Shown: in pieces, positions 16,977 to 25,138 of the stretch
Layout of the letters: every line of letters begins with the position of its first letter
Numbering within the stretch: position 1 is the first letter of the stretch
Source: JAHHUH01 sp045123075
GTDB taxonomy: Bacteria > Bacillota > Negativicutes > Acidaminococcales > Acidaminococcaceae
Reading direction: 5' to 3'
Assembly (NCBI GenBank): GCA_045123075.1
Contig: JBGVIJ010000027.1
Location: 12,037-76,036, forward strand
Length of the DNA stretch: 64,000 nucleotides
Made by a program: the position numbers and the translations under genes
Notes under the pieces: model-generated
Seen by the model: the letters and a program-made list of their open reading frames with translations, nothing else
What the model was told of the DNA's origin: nothing
Database searches by the model: none

Positions 16977-17087
16977 TCTAATTTTCACTAAACTATATTT
17001 ATTTAATACTTTTATTACTTATATTATGTTCTATCAAGATATGATATAATTTTAAAATATAGTCTCAACAAAAGAATGAGGAGATAC

Positions 17088-17642
17088 ATGTTAGATTTAT
17101 TTGCTAAATTTGATTTGAATATTTTATTATACGTACAAGAAAACTTCCGTACGGAAACGCTCACCTTTTGGATGCGTCACATCACAAATTTGGGAAGCGC
17201 CCTGCTTGCGATAATTGCAGTCTGGTTAATTATCCAAGGCAGCCGTAAGGAAAGATTGTTTGGCGTTATCACGGTTGTCTCCGTTTTAATTGAAGTGGCA
17301 ATCGTCAATGGCTTCTTAAAGAACTTTATCGCTCGCCCACGCCCTTATGATGTTAGCGCTGAACTTCTGCCTGCTATCGAAGTCTTGTCAGATTACTCCT
17401 TCCCGTCTGGACACACCGCTCTTGCATTTGCTTTGGCATTTGTTTTTTACAGGTATTTGCCTAAAAAATATGGTGTGCCGGCAATCGTTATTGCAAGTTT
17501 GGTTGGTCTGTCCCGCGTTCACTTAGGAGTTCATTATTTAAGCGATGTTATCGGCGGAATTTTATTTGCGTACATTTCCGTAAGAATTGCTGAATTCATA
17601 ATTCAAAAGTATTATCCCCAAAGTTTAGAAAACGATATATAA
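17088..17642 (+). CDS. PAP2-family phosphatase, membrane-bound
   Basis: 184-residue polytopic membrane protein. The three PAP2 phosphatase motifs are present: KxxxxxxRP as KNFIARPRP near residue 84, PSGH as SFPSGHTA near 105, and SRxxxxxHxxxD as SRVHLGVHYLSD near 146. Likely an undecaprenyl-pyrophosphate or phosphatidate phosphatase of the cell envelope; substrate cannot be read from sequence. I use the ATG at 17088, with TGAGGAGA before it, rather than an ATG 12 bases earlier that overlaps this site. An extended -10 TGaTATAAT lies about 17046-17051. Own terminator downstream. Confidence 0.9.
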   Translation: MLDLFAKFDLNILLYVQENFRTETLTFWMRHITNLGSALLAIIAVWLIIQGSRKERLFGVITVVSVLIEVAIVNGFLKNFIARPRPYDVSAELLPAIEVLSDYSFPSGHTALAFALAFVFYRYLPKKYGVPAIVIASLVGLSRVHLGVHYLSDVIGGILFAYISVRIAEFIIQKYYPQSLENDI

Positions 17643-17648
17643 ACACAC

Positions 17649-17682
17649 AAAAAGCGTATGGCAAAATCGCCATACGTTTTTC
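17649..17682 (+). terminator. Terminator
   Basis: Stem AAAAAGCGTATGGC / GCCATACGTTTTT with a short AAAATC loop. Confidence 0.85.
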
Positions 17683-17727
17683 TTCTTGTTCGCTTGATAA
17701 ATTCTTCGGATAGAGTTATACTTTTAT

Positions 17728-17741
17728 CGAACATATTTTTG
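17728..17741 (+). promoter_or_regulatory. Possible degenerate LexA box
   Basis: CGAACATATTTTTG: one good half of the Firmicutes LexA consensus CGAAC-N4-GTTCG, second half poor. Placed 34 bp before the Y-family polymerase start, where an SOS operator would be expected. Confidence 0.3.
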
Positions 17742-17774
17742 TATTTATTTTCTTGTTTGTGAAAGTGTGATTTT

Positions 17775-19016
17775 GTGCGTACCATTCTCCACATAGATAT
17801 GAATAATTTTTACGCTTCCGTGGAATGTCTTTACCGTCCGGAAATTAGGGATTTTCCCGTTGCAGTTGCAGGTGATCCTCTAAACCGCCATGGCATTATT
17901 TTGGCGAAGAACATGCTTGCCAAAAAGTTAGGCGTTAAAACTGGCGAAGCTATTTGGCAGGCTAAGCTTAAAGCTCCCAATCTTGTAACTGTTCCGCCGG
18001 ATTTTCGCAAGTATTTAAAATTCTCACGCCTTGCTCGTCAAATCCTTTACGATTATACGGACCAAATTGAACCCTTCGGTATTGACGAAAACTGGATTGA
18101 TGTAACCGGTTCCAAGCTTTTATGCGGTGATGGTTCTGCCATTGCAAATTCCATTCGCCAACGGATCAAAGAAGAACTTGGGCTAACCGTAAGTATTGGC
18201 GTTAGCTTTAATAAGATTTTTGCCAAGCTTGGTTCTGATATGAAAAAGCCTGACGCAGTAACAGTTATCCCCCACGATAAATTTAAGGATATTATTTGGC
18301 GCTTGCCTGTTTCCGAACTGCTTTATGTTGGCAAAGCTACTCAGCGTAAACTTACTAGCAGAGGAATTATGACCATTGGTGATTTGGCTAATTACCCTGT
18401 AGATTTACTGGTTGATATGTTAGGTAAATGGGGCGAGGTGCTTTCCCTTTTCGCCAACGGTAAAGATACTGCACCTGTCCGCAAGCTAAACGAAGCTTCT
18501 GCTGTAAAAAGTATTGGCAATGGTACTACCTGTCCTCGCGATTTAACTTGTAACCAAGATGTTGCTCTTGTATTTACTGTACTTAGCGAATCTGTGGCAG
18601 CCAGGCTTCGTGACTACGGTTTAAAATGTACTGGCGTACAAGTTTATTTACGTGATAACGAACTCCATTCCCTTACAAGGCAAAAGAAGCTTGCCAAACC
18701 TACTTATTTAAGCACGGATATTTTACAAGCAGGTATGGAACTGCTGGTGCAAAATTACACTTGGCAAAAGCCATTGCGTTCCATTGGCATTCGTGCCATT
18801 GATCTTGTTACAGAAAATAGTTTCATGGAACTTTCCCTCTTTGATGACAACGACAAGCTTATTCAGCAAGAGAACCTTGCCCATACCATTGACGCTTTGC
18901 GTAGTCGTTTTGGTCATGATGTTGTCTTAAAAGCTTCGTGCTTACTGGATACGAAACTTACAGGCTTCAACCCTAAAGAAGACCATACCATTCATCCTGT
19001 TTCTTATTTCCGTTAG
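17775..19016 (+). CDS. Y-family DNA polymerase (DinB/UmuC type)
   Basis: 413-residue translesion DNA polymerase. Motif I HIDMNNFYASVE (catalytic Asp near residue 7) and the second acidic pair in FGIDENWIDVTGS (D-E near residue 103) are present; the usual form is S-I-D-E-A/Y-x-D, so the ENW variant is a minor oddity. Helix-hairpin-helix (LYVGKATQRKLTSRGI) and little-finger domains follow. It matches the Firmicutes ImpB/MucB/SamB-like group more than E. coli DinB. The start is GTG at 17775 with GAAAG upstream. A 76-residue protein begins 11 bp after its stop, a companion seen next to such polymerases. Confidence 0.92.
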   Translation: MRTILHIDMNNFYASVECLYRPEIRDFPVAVAGDPLNRHGIILAKNMLAKKLGVKTGEAIWQAKLKAPNLVTVPPDFRKYLKFSRLARQILYDYTDQIEPFGIDENWIDVTGSKLLCGDGSAIANSIRQRIKEELGLTVSIGVSFNKIFAKLGSDMKKPDAVTVIPHDKFKDIIWRLPVSELLYVGKATQRKLTSRGIMTIGDLANYPVDLLVDMLGKWGEVLSLFANGKDTAPVRKLNEASAVKSIGNGTTCPRDLTCNQDVALVFTVLSESVAARLRDYGLKCTGVQVYLRDNELHSLTRQKKLAKPTYLSTDILQAGMELLVQNYTWQKPLRSIGIRAIDLVTENSFMELSLFDDNDKLIQQENLAHTIDALRSRFGHDVVLKASCLLDTKLTGFNPKEDHTIHPVSYFR

Positions 19017-19027
19017 GAGTGATGTAA

Positions 19028-19258
19028 ATGCCACGCATAAAACTTGATATCGTAGTGCGCCACACTCCAGATGGCAAGGCAATTCCTAAAATAATCATCT
19101 GGGAGGATGGTCGCAGGTTTGCCATTGACAAGGTTCTTGATATCCGCAAGGCAGCAGCTTTAAAATGCGGAGGAGTTGGAACTCGCTACATTTGCAGAAT
19201 TTGTAGCAAAGAGGTTGCTATTTTCGACGAAGACGGCAACTGGTTTATGGAAAAGTAA
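19028..19258 (+). CDS. Small conserved companion of the Y-family polymerase
   Basis: 76 residues: IIIWEDGRRFAIDKVLDIRKAAALKCGGVGTRY, then CRICSKEVAIFDEDGNWFMEK. Mostly beta strand with a C-x-x-C pair near residue 57. Starts 11 bp after the polymerase stop with AGGAGTGATG upstream, so it is co-transcribed. From memory, similar proteins occur beside Y-family polymerases in other Firmicutes; the role, perhaps a processivity or regulatory partner, is unknown to me. It is not a YolD-type protein. Confidence 0.75.
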   Translation: MPRIKLDIVVRHTPDGKAIPKIIIWEDGRRFAIDKVLDIRKAAALKCGGVGTRYICRICSKEVAIFDEDGNWFMEK

Positions 19259-19270
19259 TTAAAAACAACA

Positions 19271-19294
19271 AAGGCTCCGCTTTCGCGGAGCCTT
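19271..19294. terminator. Bidirectional terminator
   Basis: Stem AAGGCTCCGC / GCGGAGCCTT with a short loop between converging genes. Confidence 0.85.
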
Positions 19295-19312
19295 AACTTT
19301 TGTATAGCCTTT

Positions 19313-19597
19313 TTATCCTAAACCGTTACATCTTGCCAAGTCGTCATAAACAAGTACGGCAAGCTTTTCGATGAGCGCTTCATTACCCGCAAAAACTTGG
19401 GTAGCACCCAAAACTTCCTGCAAGCGTGTTTTGTTACTCATTATGCAACAGCAAGGCAACATTATTTCACTAATCAGGTACGCTGCACTTCTGAGCTGCA
19501 TTTCATCGCCAAGCAAGCTACCGTCCCGCACTTTTCCTGCGAATACGGCAAGCCTTCTATCGATGGCAAGCGCCAGTTGTTTTTCCAGTACGCCCAT
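19313..19597 (-). CDS. Hypothetical protein, translationally coupled
   Basis: 94-residue, mostly helical soluble protein (MGVLEKQLALAIDRR...), containing CCCIM near residue 50 and a hydrophobic C-terminal helix. It begins one base after the stop of the upstream gene (TAAG-ATG), indicating translational coupling, and ends before a terminator. No family recognised. An open frame on the opposite strand overlaps it but lacks a ribosome binding site. Confidence 0.6.
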   Translation of the reverse strand: MGVLEKQLALAIDRRLAVFAGKVRDGSLLGDEMQLRSAAYLISEIMLPCCCIMSNKTRLQEVLGATQVFAGNEALIEKLAVLVYDDLARCNGLG

Positions 19598-19598
19598 C

Positions 19599-20045
19599 TT
19601 AGCGCATGTTTTCGATAAAATCTTCGAAGGTGTTGATTACAACATAGTGACCGATAACTTTAAGGTCACGAAGCACGGTACCATAGGATTCATACCAGTC
19701 ATCAGCCAAAATCATTTTCAGACCATCTTTTTCATATTCATCCATCATTTTCAAGATGAATTTGTTTACTTCGCCGGTTTCTTTATTAACGTTCAAGGGA
19801 ATGATGCGTTCTTCAGGTTGATATTTTTCTACAACAACTTCCCAGCCACCGGGGATAGGCGGTAAGCGTTTAGCTTTAATGTAGTAACCTTCCGGAGAAA
19901 AGCCTACATAAGCATCCATTTTATTATACAATTTAGCTTTTTGCAGAGGGAAGCCATTAGCGTTACCCCATTTAACGATTTCATCGCAAACTTCATTTTT
20001 TTGAACTACGCTGGTAAAGGTAGTTTGAGCCAAAATTTCGGACAT
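19599..20045 (-). CDS. Hypothetical cytosolic protein
   Basis: 148 residues with no signal or membrane segment. Predicted alpha/beta, with GYYIKAKRLPPIPGGWEVVVEKY near residue 55 and an acidic helix KFILKMMDEYEKDG near 105. I do not recognise a domain. A strong AAGGAGGAATG precedes the ATG, codon use resembles well-expressed genes, and the downstream 94-residue gene is coupled to it. Function unknown. Confidence 0.75.
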   Translation of the reverse strand: MSEILAQTTFTSVVQKNEVCDEIVKWGNANGFPLQKAKLYNKMDAYVGFSPEGYYIKAKRLPPIPGGWEVVVEKYQPEERIIPLNVNKETGEVNKFILKMMDEYEKDGLKMILADDWYESYGTVLRDLKVIGHYVVINTFEDFIENMR

Positions 20046-20125
20046 TTTTCATTCCTCCTTAAAACCTTTCAATATATTCATTCTACTCTACCAATAAAAT
20101 AAATTCAATGAAAAATACAAAAAGA

Positions 20126-20149
20126 AACGGCTCCTTTAACGAAGCCGTT
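20126..20149 (-). terminator. Terminator after the membrane pair
   Basis: Stem AACGGCT / AGCCGTT with an extended inner pairing; T-rich on both sides. Confidence 0.75.
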
Positions 20150-20156
20150 ATCTTTT

Positions 20157-20603
20157 TTAGATTTGACCTAAATATTTCAAGATTGCTTGAGCGATAATGG
20201 CACTGCCAATATAAGTACCAATAAATACTACACAAGCAACTACTACGATACGCCAACCACTTTTAGCAAAATCATCTAAATCTTTACCAATTGCAACGCC
20301 TGCATAAGCAAGAAGCGGAGTGCACAAGGAAACGAAACCAACTTTTGCCACGTATGCGCTGATGATTGCACTACCGGGAACAGCAGGATAAGTGAGAATG
20401 CAGCCCAAGGTTACAACATACGCAACAGAGGGAATGTTACCGGGCAAATATTTTGCCATCAAAATACCTGCCAAAGCGATACCGGTCAAAATTAACAGAC
20501 CGGGAATAGATTCTAAAATAGTAGCTTTAGTACCAAGAATGTTGGAAACCAAGCTCATAAAGCAAACTACTAACAGTACATATAAAGTGTCTTTAATGCT
20601 CAT
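20157..20603 (-). CDS. Small integral membrane protein, partner of DUF3100-type protein
   Basis: 148 residues with about five membrane helices and few charged residues, ending AQAILKYLGQI. Its ATG overlaps the stop of the upstream 264-residue membrane protein by one base (TAATG), so the two are made together and probably form one transporter. The arrangement of a large and a small membrane subunit followed on the chromosome by an amidohydrolase suggests uptake of an amide-linked substrate hydrolysed by the M20 enzyme. I cannot name the substrate. Confidence 0.75.
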   Translation of the reverse strand: MSIKDTLYVLLVVCFMSLVSNILGTKATILESIPGLLILTGIALAGILMAKYLPGNIPSVAYVVTLGCILTYPAVPGSAIISAYVAKVGFVSLCTPLLAYAGVAIGKDLDDFAKSGWRIVVVACVVFIGTYIGSAIIAQAILKYLGQI

Positions 20604-21397
20604 TATGCTTCCTCCTTCTTAGGTTCTTCGCCATATTTAATCTTGTAGCATTTTTTGTACAACCATTCAGCCATAGGCAGTGCCAGCCAGATGGACATAT
20701 ACAAACCGTCCAAACCGGAAAGCATATTACTTGCCGCACCAAAAGCTGCCAATTGTTCTGCCATTTCAGGGAACATTGCGCACAAGGAACCAACAGCTGC
20801 GGTCATCATACTTGCAGAGCCAACACCTGCTGCCATTGCCAAAGCGTAGGGATGGAAGGGCAAAGTGGAAGCTGCTACAGAAGCCATCAAACCAAAGAAG
20901 ATGGTGCCAAAAACAGTACCTGCAATGTAAACGCCCATTACGCCACGACCTTCACTGCTGTCCAAGCCAAAACGTTCGCCAATAAGAGCAACGTTGGGTT
21001 CGCGAGCAACAGAGTGAGCAGCGCCAATAGCTTCACGTTTCAAACCAAGGAATACAGCAATGGGGATACCAATGAAGATAGTACCAAGGTTACCAAATTC
21101 TTGGAGTAACAGTGCCGGGGAAGCTGCAATAATTTTCGGCAAAGTAGGACCAACAAGAGTACCATAACGAGCCATCAAAAGCATCAAGGTCAAGCCCAAA
21201 AGGGAGCTTGCATCAAGCATTTCCGCCTTGCCGGAAATCTTCAAGAATTTAGGTGTGGTCAAAACACCAAGCAACAGTGCAAAAAGCATGGGCAACAGTA
21301 CGATAGTACCAACGCCTACTTTAAAGGAATGCACGCCAATCATTTCAGCAATGATGATAAGGCCTAATACGATGGCATGTAATTTAAAATTTTTCAT
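20603..21397 (-). CDS. DUF3100-type membrane protein
   Basis: 264 residues, about seven membrane helices, with a cytosolic loop REAIGAAHSVAREPNVALIGERFG near the middle and SSEGRGVMGVYIAG after it, as I recall for DUF3100 proteins. The C-terminal tail is charged (YGEEPKKEEA). The ATG at 21397 follows GGAGAGGTTAATTG. It lies 26 bp after the M20 amidohydrolase gene and overlaps the small membrane gene downstream: a three-gene operon of hydrolase plus two-part permease. Transport function is inferred from topology and context. Confidence 0.75.
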   Translation of the reverse strand: MKNFKLHAIVLGLIIIAEMIGVHSFKVGVGTIVLLPMLFALLLGVLTTPKFLKISGKAEMLDASSLLGLTLMLLMARYGTLVGPTLPKIIAASPALLLQEFGNLGTIFIGIPIAVFLGLKREAIGAAHSVAREPNVALIGERFGLDSSEGRGVMGVYIAGTVFGTIFFGLMASVAASTLPFHPYALAMAAGVGSASMMTAAVGSLCAMFPEMAEQLAAFGAASNMLSGLDGLYMSIWLALPMAEWLYKKCYKIKYGEEPKKEEA

Positions 21398-21423
21398 CAA
21401 TTAACCTCTCCTTCCCAGATGTT

Positions 21424-22734
21424 TCAGTTGCTAAAATAGCTTTCAGCCTTCTTTATATATTCCTCTTTAGTGAGGATAGGCTCAAAATTATCAATGATTG
21501 CTTTTGCTTCCTGCGCATCGTCATAAAGCAAATCAATCAAAGTCATGGCAAAAGCTTTTGCCGGAAGCAGTACAGCCGCCTTAAAATCTACAGCTTTAAA
21601 ATCTGCTGTATGCAAAAGACCATTAGTACCACCAATAAAGGGATGAATTACCGGAATGATGTTGGAAACATCACCCATATCAGTAGACGCGCTAAAGTGA
21701 CCAGCGTCTTTAATGGCGATTCCAGGCCAAGCCAGCTTGGAGTTTTCCACGAAAAGTTCATTTAAGCGAGCGTTACAGCTTAAGGGCATCATACCGGGCA
21801 AAGTTTCAATGATAGTTTCTGCACCAATAGCATCGCCGCCAGCTTTAAGCGCCGCATCCACTTTTTTGTGAGTCTTTTCAATAGCCGCCATTGTTTTAGC
21901 ACGCACATAAAGTTCCATGCGTACATCCGCAGGCACGGAATTTACAAAGTCCCCACCTTTGGTGATAATGGGATGCACACGCACTACGTCATCTTCGCGG
22001 AAGGTTTCACGCAAAGCGTTAATACCCATTAAGCCGAGCATAGCTGCATTAAGAGCGTTGATACCTTCGTCAGGAGCGTCTGCTGCGTGGGCAGTTTTGC
22101 CTACGTAACGAACGGTTTTACCTAAAAAGCCATTACTGCTTTCGCCAACAGAAACTGTCGGTTCAGGCATATTTTTATCAGCATGCATTTGCATTGCCAT
22201 ATCAATATCGTCAAAAGCACCTTCGTAAATAAGTTGTCCCTTACCGCTAAGGAAATGCAGCTTGCCTTGTTCGCGTAATTTTTTACGATAAGCAATTTCA
22301 ATATATTCTTCCGCTGGTACGGCAAAGAACACTGCGTCGCCAGCCAATTGTTCCATAACACCACTTTTCATAATGCCGCAAGCAGCACCAGCCATAGCAG
22401 CAATTTGCAAATTGTGCCCACAAGCGTGAGCAGCACCTGTCATAGGATCTGCCTTACAGCTGTCAGGACAGCCAACTGCATCCAGTTCACCAATCACTGC
22501 AGCAGTGGGGCCAGGCTTACAGCCTTTAGCACGAGCTTTTACACCGTTAAGGGCAAGACCTGTTTGCGGTTCCAATCCTAAATCACGGAAGAACTCCACA
22601 ACCTTAGCAGAAGTTTTAACTTCTTTAAACCCCAACTCCGGTTCATCAGCAATGCTATTGGCAAGAGCTTCTATTTCAGCGGCGCTATCATCGATGGCAG
22701 CACACACCTTTGCTTTCAATAAATCTTTGTCCAC
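21424..22734 (-). CDS. M20-family amidohydrolase
   Basis: 436-residue zinc-dependent amidohydrolase. M20 motifs are clear: GELDAVG near residue 80, HACGHNLQIAAM near 105, PAEEYIE near 138, a dimerisation domain after VRYVGKTAHAA near 205, and a late HTADFKAVDFK near 380. It is closest in pattern to aminobenzoyl-glutamate or N-acyl-amino-acid hydrolases (AbgB-like). Start GTG at 22734 after AGGAGGTGTAATT. It is the first gene of an operon with the two membrane proteins; together they would import and split an amide-linked compound, possibly folate-derived. Substrate is inference. Confidence 0.85.
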   Translation of the reverse strand: MDKDLLKAKVCAAIDDSAAEIEALANSIADEPELGFKEVKTSAKVVEFFRDLGLEPQTGLALNGVKARAKGCKPGPTAAVIGELDAVGCPDSCKADPMTGAAHACGHNLQIAAMAGAACGIMKSGVMEQLAGDAVFFAVPAEEYIEIAYRKKLREQGKLHFLSGKGQLIYEGAFDDIDMAMQMHADKNMPEPTVSVGESSNGFLGKTVRYVGKTAHAADAPDEGINALNAAMLGLMGINALRETFREDDVVRVHPIITKGGDFVNSVPADVRMELYVRAKTMAAIEKTHKKVDAALKAGGDAIGAETIIETLPGMMPLSCNARLNELFVENSKLAWPGIAIKDAGHFSASTDMGDVSNIIPVIHPFIGGTNGLLHTADFKAVDFKAAVLLPAKAFAMTLIDLLYDDAQEAKAIIDNFEPILTKEEYIKKAESYFSN

Positions 22735-22896
22735 AATTACACCTCCTAGTCAAAAACCAATGTAACAGTTTCATTTTAAAAATTTTTCTTTCCGTAAATT
22801 ATAGCATTCCCATCAATAAATTACAAACTGCTCATATTTTTTTGCACGTCAAAGTTCCACCCTAAATTTGCTACAATATTTTTATTTTCACAATCA

Positions 22897-22924
22897 TTGT
22901 GCTGTGCTAAAATATAGTTATAAT
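22897..22924 (+). promoter_or_regulatory. Likely promoter of cysE
   Basis: TTGTGC (22897-22902), 16 bp, TATAAT (22919-22924), 22 bp before the ATG. The leader is too short for a T-box or S-box. Confidence 0.6.
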
Positions 22925-22946
22925 TTTTAAAGAAAGGAGCCTGTTC

Positions 22947-23642
22947 ATGTTTGCTCAGATAAAAGAAGATTTGAATGCTATTATGCTGCGTGACCCTGCC
23001 GCAAAATCTAGGCTGGAGGCAGCCCTGTGTTATCCGGGTTTGCATGCCATTTGGCTCCACCGCATTGCCCATCATTTTTATAAAAAAGGTTGGGTAGTAT
23101 TTCCCCGTTTGGTTAACACTTTCTCCCGCTTTTTAACAGGCATCGATATTCATCCCGGTGCAAAGCTTGGCCCCGGTCTTTTCATTGACCACGGTATGGG
23201 TCTTGTTATTGGCGAAACTGCCGAACTTGGCAGCAACGTTACCTTGTACCAAGGCGTTACCCTTGGCGGTACCGGTAAAGAAACAGGTAAACGCCACCCT
23301 ACCATCGGCAATAACGTAGTAGTTTCCAGTGGTGCAAAAATTTTAGGTTCTTTCAAAGTTGGCGACAACTCCAAGATTGGTAGTGGTAGTGTTGTACTCC
23401 ACGAAGTTCCGCCTAATTCCGTAGTAGTTGGTATTCCCGGTCGTGTTGTTGCCCTTGACGGTGTACGCATTAAAGACAATGACCCTGAAAGTGCCATCGA
23501 CCTTGACCACGATATACTGCCTGATCCGATTGCAGATTACGAAGAAAAACTGGCTAAGCACATGGAAGAAATTAACAAACGTTTGAAAGAACTGGAAAAC
23601 TCCATTTACACAAATTGCTGTCAAGCTAAAGATAAAGACTGA
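22947..23642 (+). CDS. cysE: Serine O-acetyltransferase
   Basis: 231-residue enzyme that acetylates serine with acetyl-CoA, the first step of cysteine synthesis. The left-handed beta-helix hexapeptide repeats run from about residue 65 (GIDIHPGAKLGPGLFIDHG) to 165, with the catalytic Asp-His in IDHGMG and the TLGGTGKETGKRHP loop near 110. The N-terminal helical domain is the short type seen in Firmicutes. The tail has an extra coiled helix and a CC pair. GAAAGGAGC precedes the ATG. A GltA-like oxidoreductase follows 15 bp downstream. Supplies cysteine, which the desulfurase of the selenium locus would use. Confidence 0.95.
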   Translation: MFAQIKEDLNAIMLRDPAAKSRLEAALCYPGLHAIWLHRIAHHFYKKGWVVFPRLVNTFSRFLTGIDIHPGAKLGPGLFIDHGMGLVIGETAELGSNVTLYQGVTLGGTGKETGKRHPTIGNNVVVSSGAKILGSFKVGDNSKIGSGSVVLHEVPPNSVVVGIPGRVVALDGVRIKDNDPESAIDLDHDILPDPIADYEEKLAKHMEEINKRLKELENSIYTNCCQAKDKD

Positions 23643-23657
23643 TAAGAGGTTAAAAAT

Positions 23658-25031
23658 ATGAGCAGAATTATGACCACAGCAGAAGCGATTAAAGAAGCTC
23701 GCCGCTGCTTAAACTGCACCAGACCTACCTGTCGTACAGGTTGCCCCATTGAAAACAATATCCCTGAATTCATCCGTGCTCTTGGCGAAGGCAATATTGG
23801 TTTAGCTTACGAAACTATTTCCGAGCGTAGCAATTTGCCTGCCATTTGCGGTAGAGTTTGCCCTCACGAACGCCAATGCGAAGCGCACTGCATTCTTAGC
23901 AAAAAACAATGCGGTATCGAAATTGGCAGCTTAGAAATGTTCATCGCAGATTTCGCTCATGAAAACGAACTAAAACCCATCCCGCCCTCCAGCGGTATGC
24001 GTGGTAAAGTTGCTGTAATCGGCAGTGGCCCTGCAGGCTTAACTGTTGCCGGCGATTTGGCAAAGATGGATTTTGACGTTACTATTTTTGAAGCGCAAAG
24101 CGAACCCGGTGGCGTACTGCTTTTTGGTATTCCGGACTTCCGCCTGCCTAAAGATGTTGTTCGCCGCGAAATCAAAGAACTCCTAAGCCTTGGCGTAAAA
24201 ATTAAAACCCAAGTGCTAGCAGGCGTTGACTTTACTGTTGACGATTTGTTTGCAGAAGGTTTTGATGCCATCTTCATGGGCACAGGTACTTCCCTGCCCC
24301 GTACTTTGGACATCCCCGGCAAAGAACTTTCCGGTATTTTGACTGCAACTTACTTTCTGCGCACTGTAGTTTTGGCGGATGAAGGCAAGCTTGACGAAAG
24401 CGAAACCATTCTCCACACCGGTGATAATGTAGTAATTGTCGGTGCAGGCAATGTAGCAATGGACGCGGCCCGCACTGCCGTAAGACGTGGCGCGAAAAAT
24501 GTTACCGTTGTTTACCACAAATCCGAAGCAGAAGTTTCTGCTTTCCAAAACGAATACAACGCAGCTGTTCAAGAAGGTATTCAATTTAGCTTCTTGAAAC
24601 AACCCATCGCATACTTTAACAAAAAACAAATGCGTGCTCTGAACAATATTCGCCGCCAAGGTGAAAAGGTTGACGAAACCAGAGTTGCAGGTCTGCTGCT
24701 GCAAAACATTACCAAAACTCCCGAAGGCGAATTCGTTTCCGAAGGCGGTCAAGAAGTTATGCCCTGCGATTGCGTAATCTTGGCAGTTGGTCAAAAACCG
24801 GCTGCCCGCATCGTAAGCACTACCAAAGGTATCCAAGTTGATAACCGCGGTTTTGTAATCACTCGCGAACGCCCCTATGGTATGACTACCCGCGCCGGCG
24901 TATTCAGCAGTGGTGATGTAGTGCATGGTCCCGCGACTGTAGTTCTCGCCATGAAAGAGTCCAAAAAAGTTGCAGCGGGTATCGCTCAATACATTGACGC
25001 TAAAAAATTAATCGAAGATTGCAGTTTCTAA
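23658..25031 (+). CDS. GltA-like NAD(P)-dependent oxidoreductase (glutamate synthase small-subunit family)
   Basis: 457-residue flavin and iron-sulfur protein. The N-terminal cysteine clusters (CLNCTRPTCRTGCP near 18 and CGRVCPHERQCEAHC near 60) bind 4Fe-4S centres. A FAD-binding GxGxxG (VIGSGPAGL near 116) and a second dinucleotide site (IVGAGNVAMDAARTA near 263) follow. The same module serves as glutamate synthase beta subunit, NfnB and related electron-transfer proteins. With no large glutamate synthase or NfnA gene adjacent, the partner is uncertain. AGAGG lies upstream of the ATG; probably co-transcribed with cysE, and a terminator follows. Confidence 0.85.
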   Translation: MSRIMTTAEAIKEARRCLNCTRPTCRTGCPIENNIPEFIRALGEGNIGLAYETISERSNLPAICGRVCPHERQCEAHCILSKKQCGIEIGSLEMFIADFAHENELKPIPPSSGMRGKVAVIGSGPAGLTVAGDLAKMDFDVTIFEAQSEPGGVLLFGIPDFRLPKDVVRREIKELLSLGVKIKTQVLAGVDFTVDDLFAEGFDAIFMGTGTSLPRTLDIPGKELSGILTATYFLRTVVLADEGKLDESETILHTGDNVVIVGAGNVAMDAARTAVRRGAKNVTVVYHKSEAEVSAFQNEYNAAVQEGIQFSFLKQPIAYFNKKQMRALNNIRRQGEKVDETRVAGLLLQNITKTPEGEFVSEGGQEVMPCDCVILAVGQKPAARIVSTTKGIQVDNRGFVITRERPYGMTTRAGVFSSGDVVHGPATVVLAMKESKKVAAGIAQYIDAKKLIEDCSF

Positions 25032-25062
25032 CTCCCTCAAAGAAGGAGACTATATAAAAAGT

Positions 25063-25096
25063 AAAATCCCCGTTCATTACGAACGGGGATTTTTTA
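25063..25096 (+). terminator. Terminator
   Basis: Stem AAAATCCCCGTTC / GAACGGGGATTTT with a 5-base loop and T run. Confidence 0.9.
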
Positions 25097-25138
25097 TGTG
25101 CATTTTACATTATATATCTAAAGGTTAGATTTTGAGGA

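Noticed and set aside
19371..19865. 164-codon plus-strand frame across the two hypothetical minus-strand genes
   Set aside because: The minus-strand pair has a strong ribosome binding site and stop-start coupling; the plus frame has neither.
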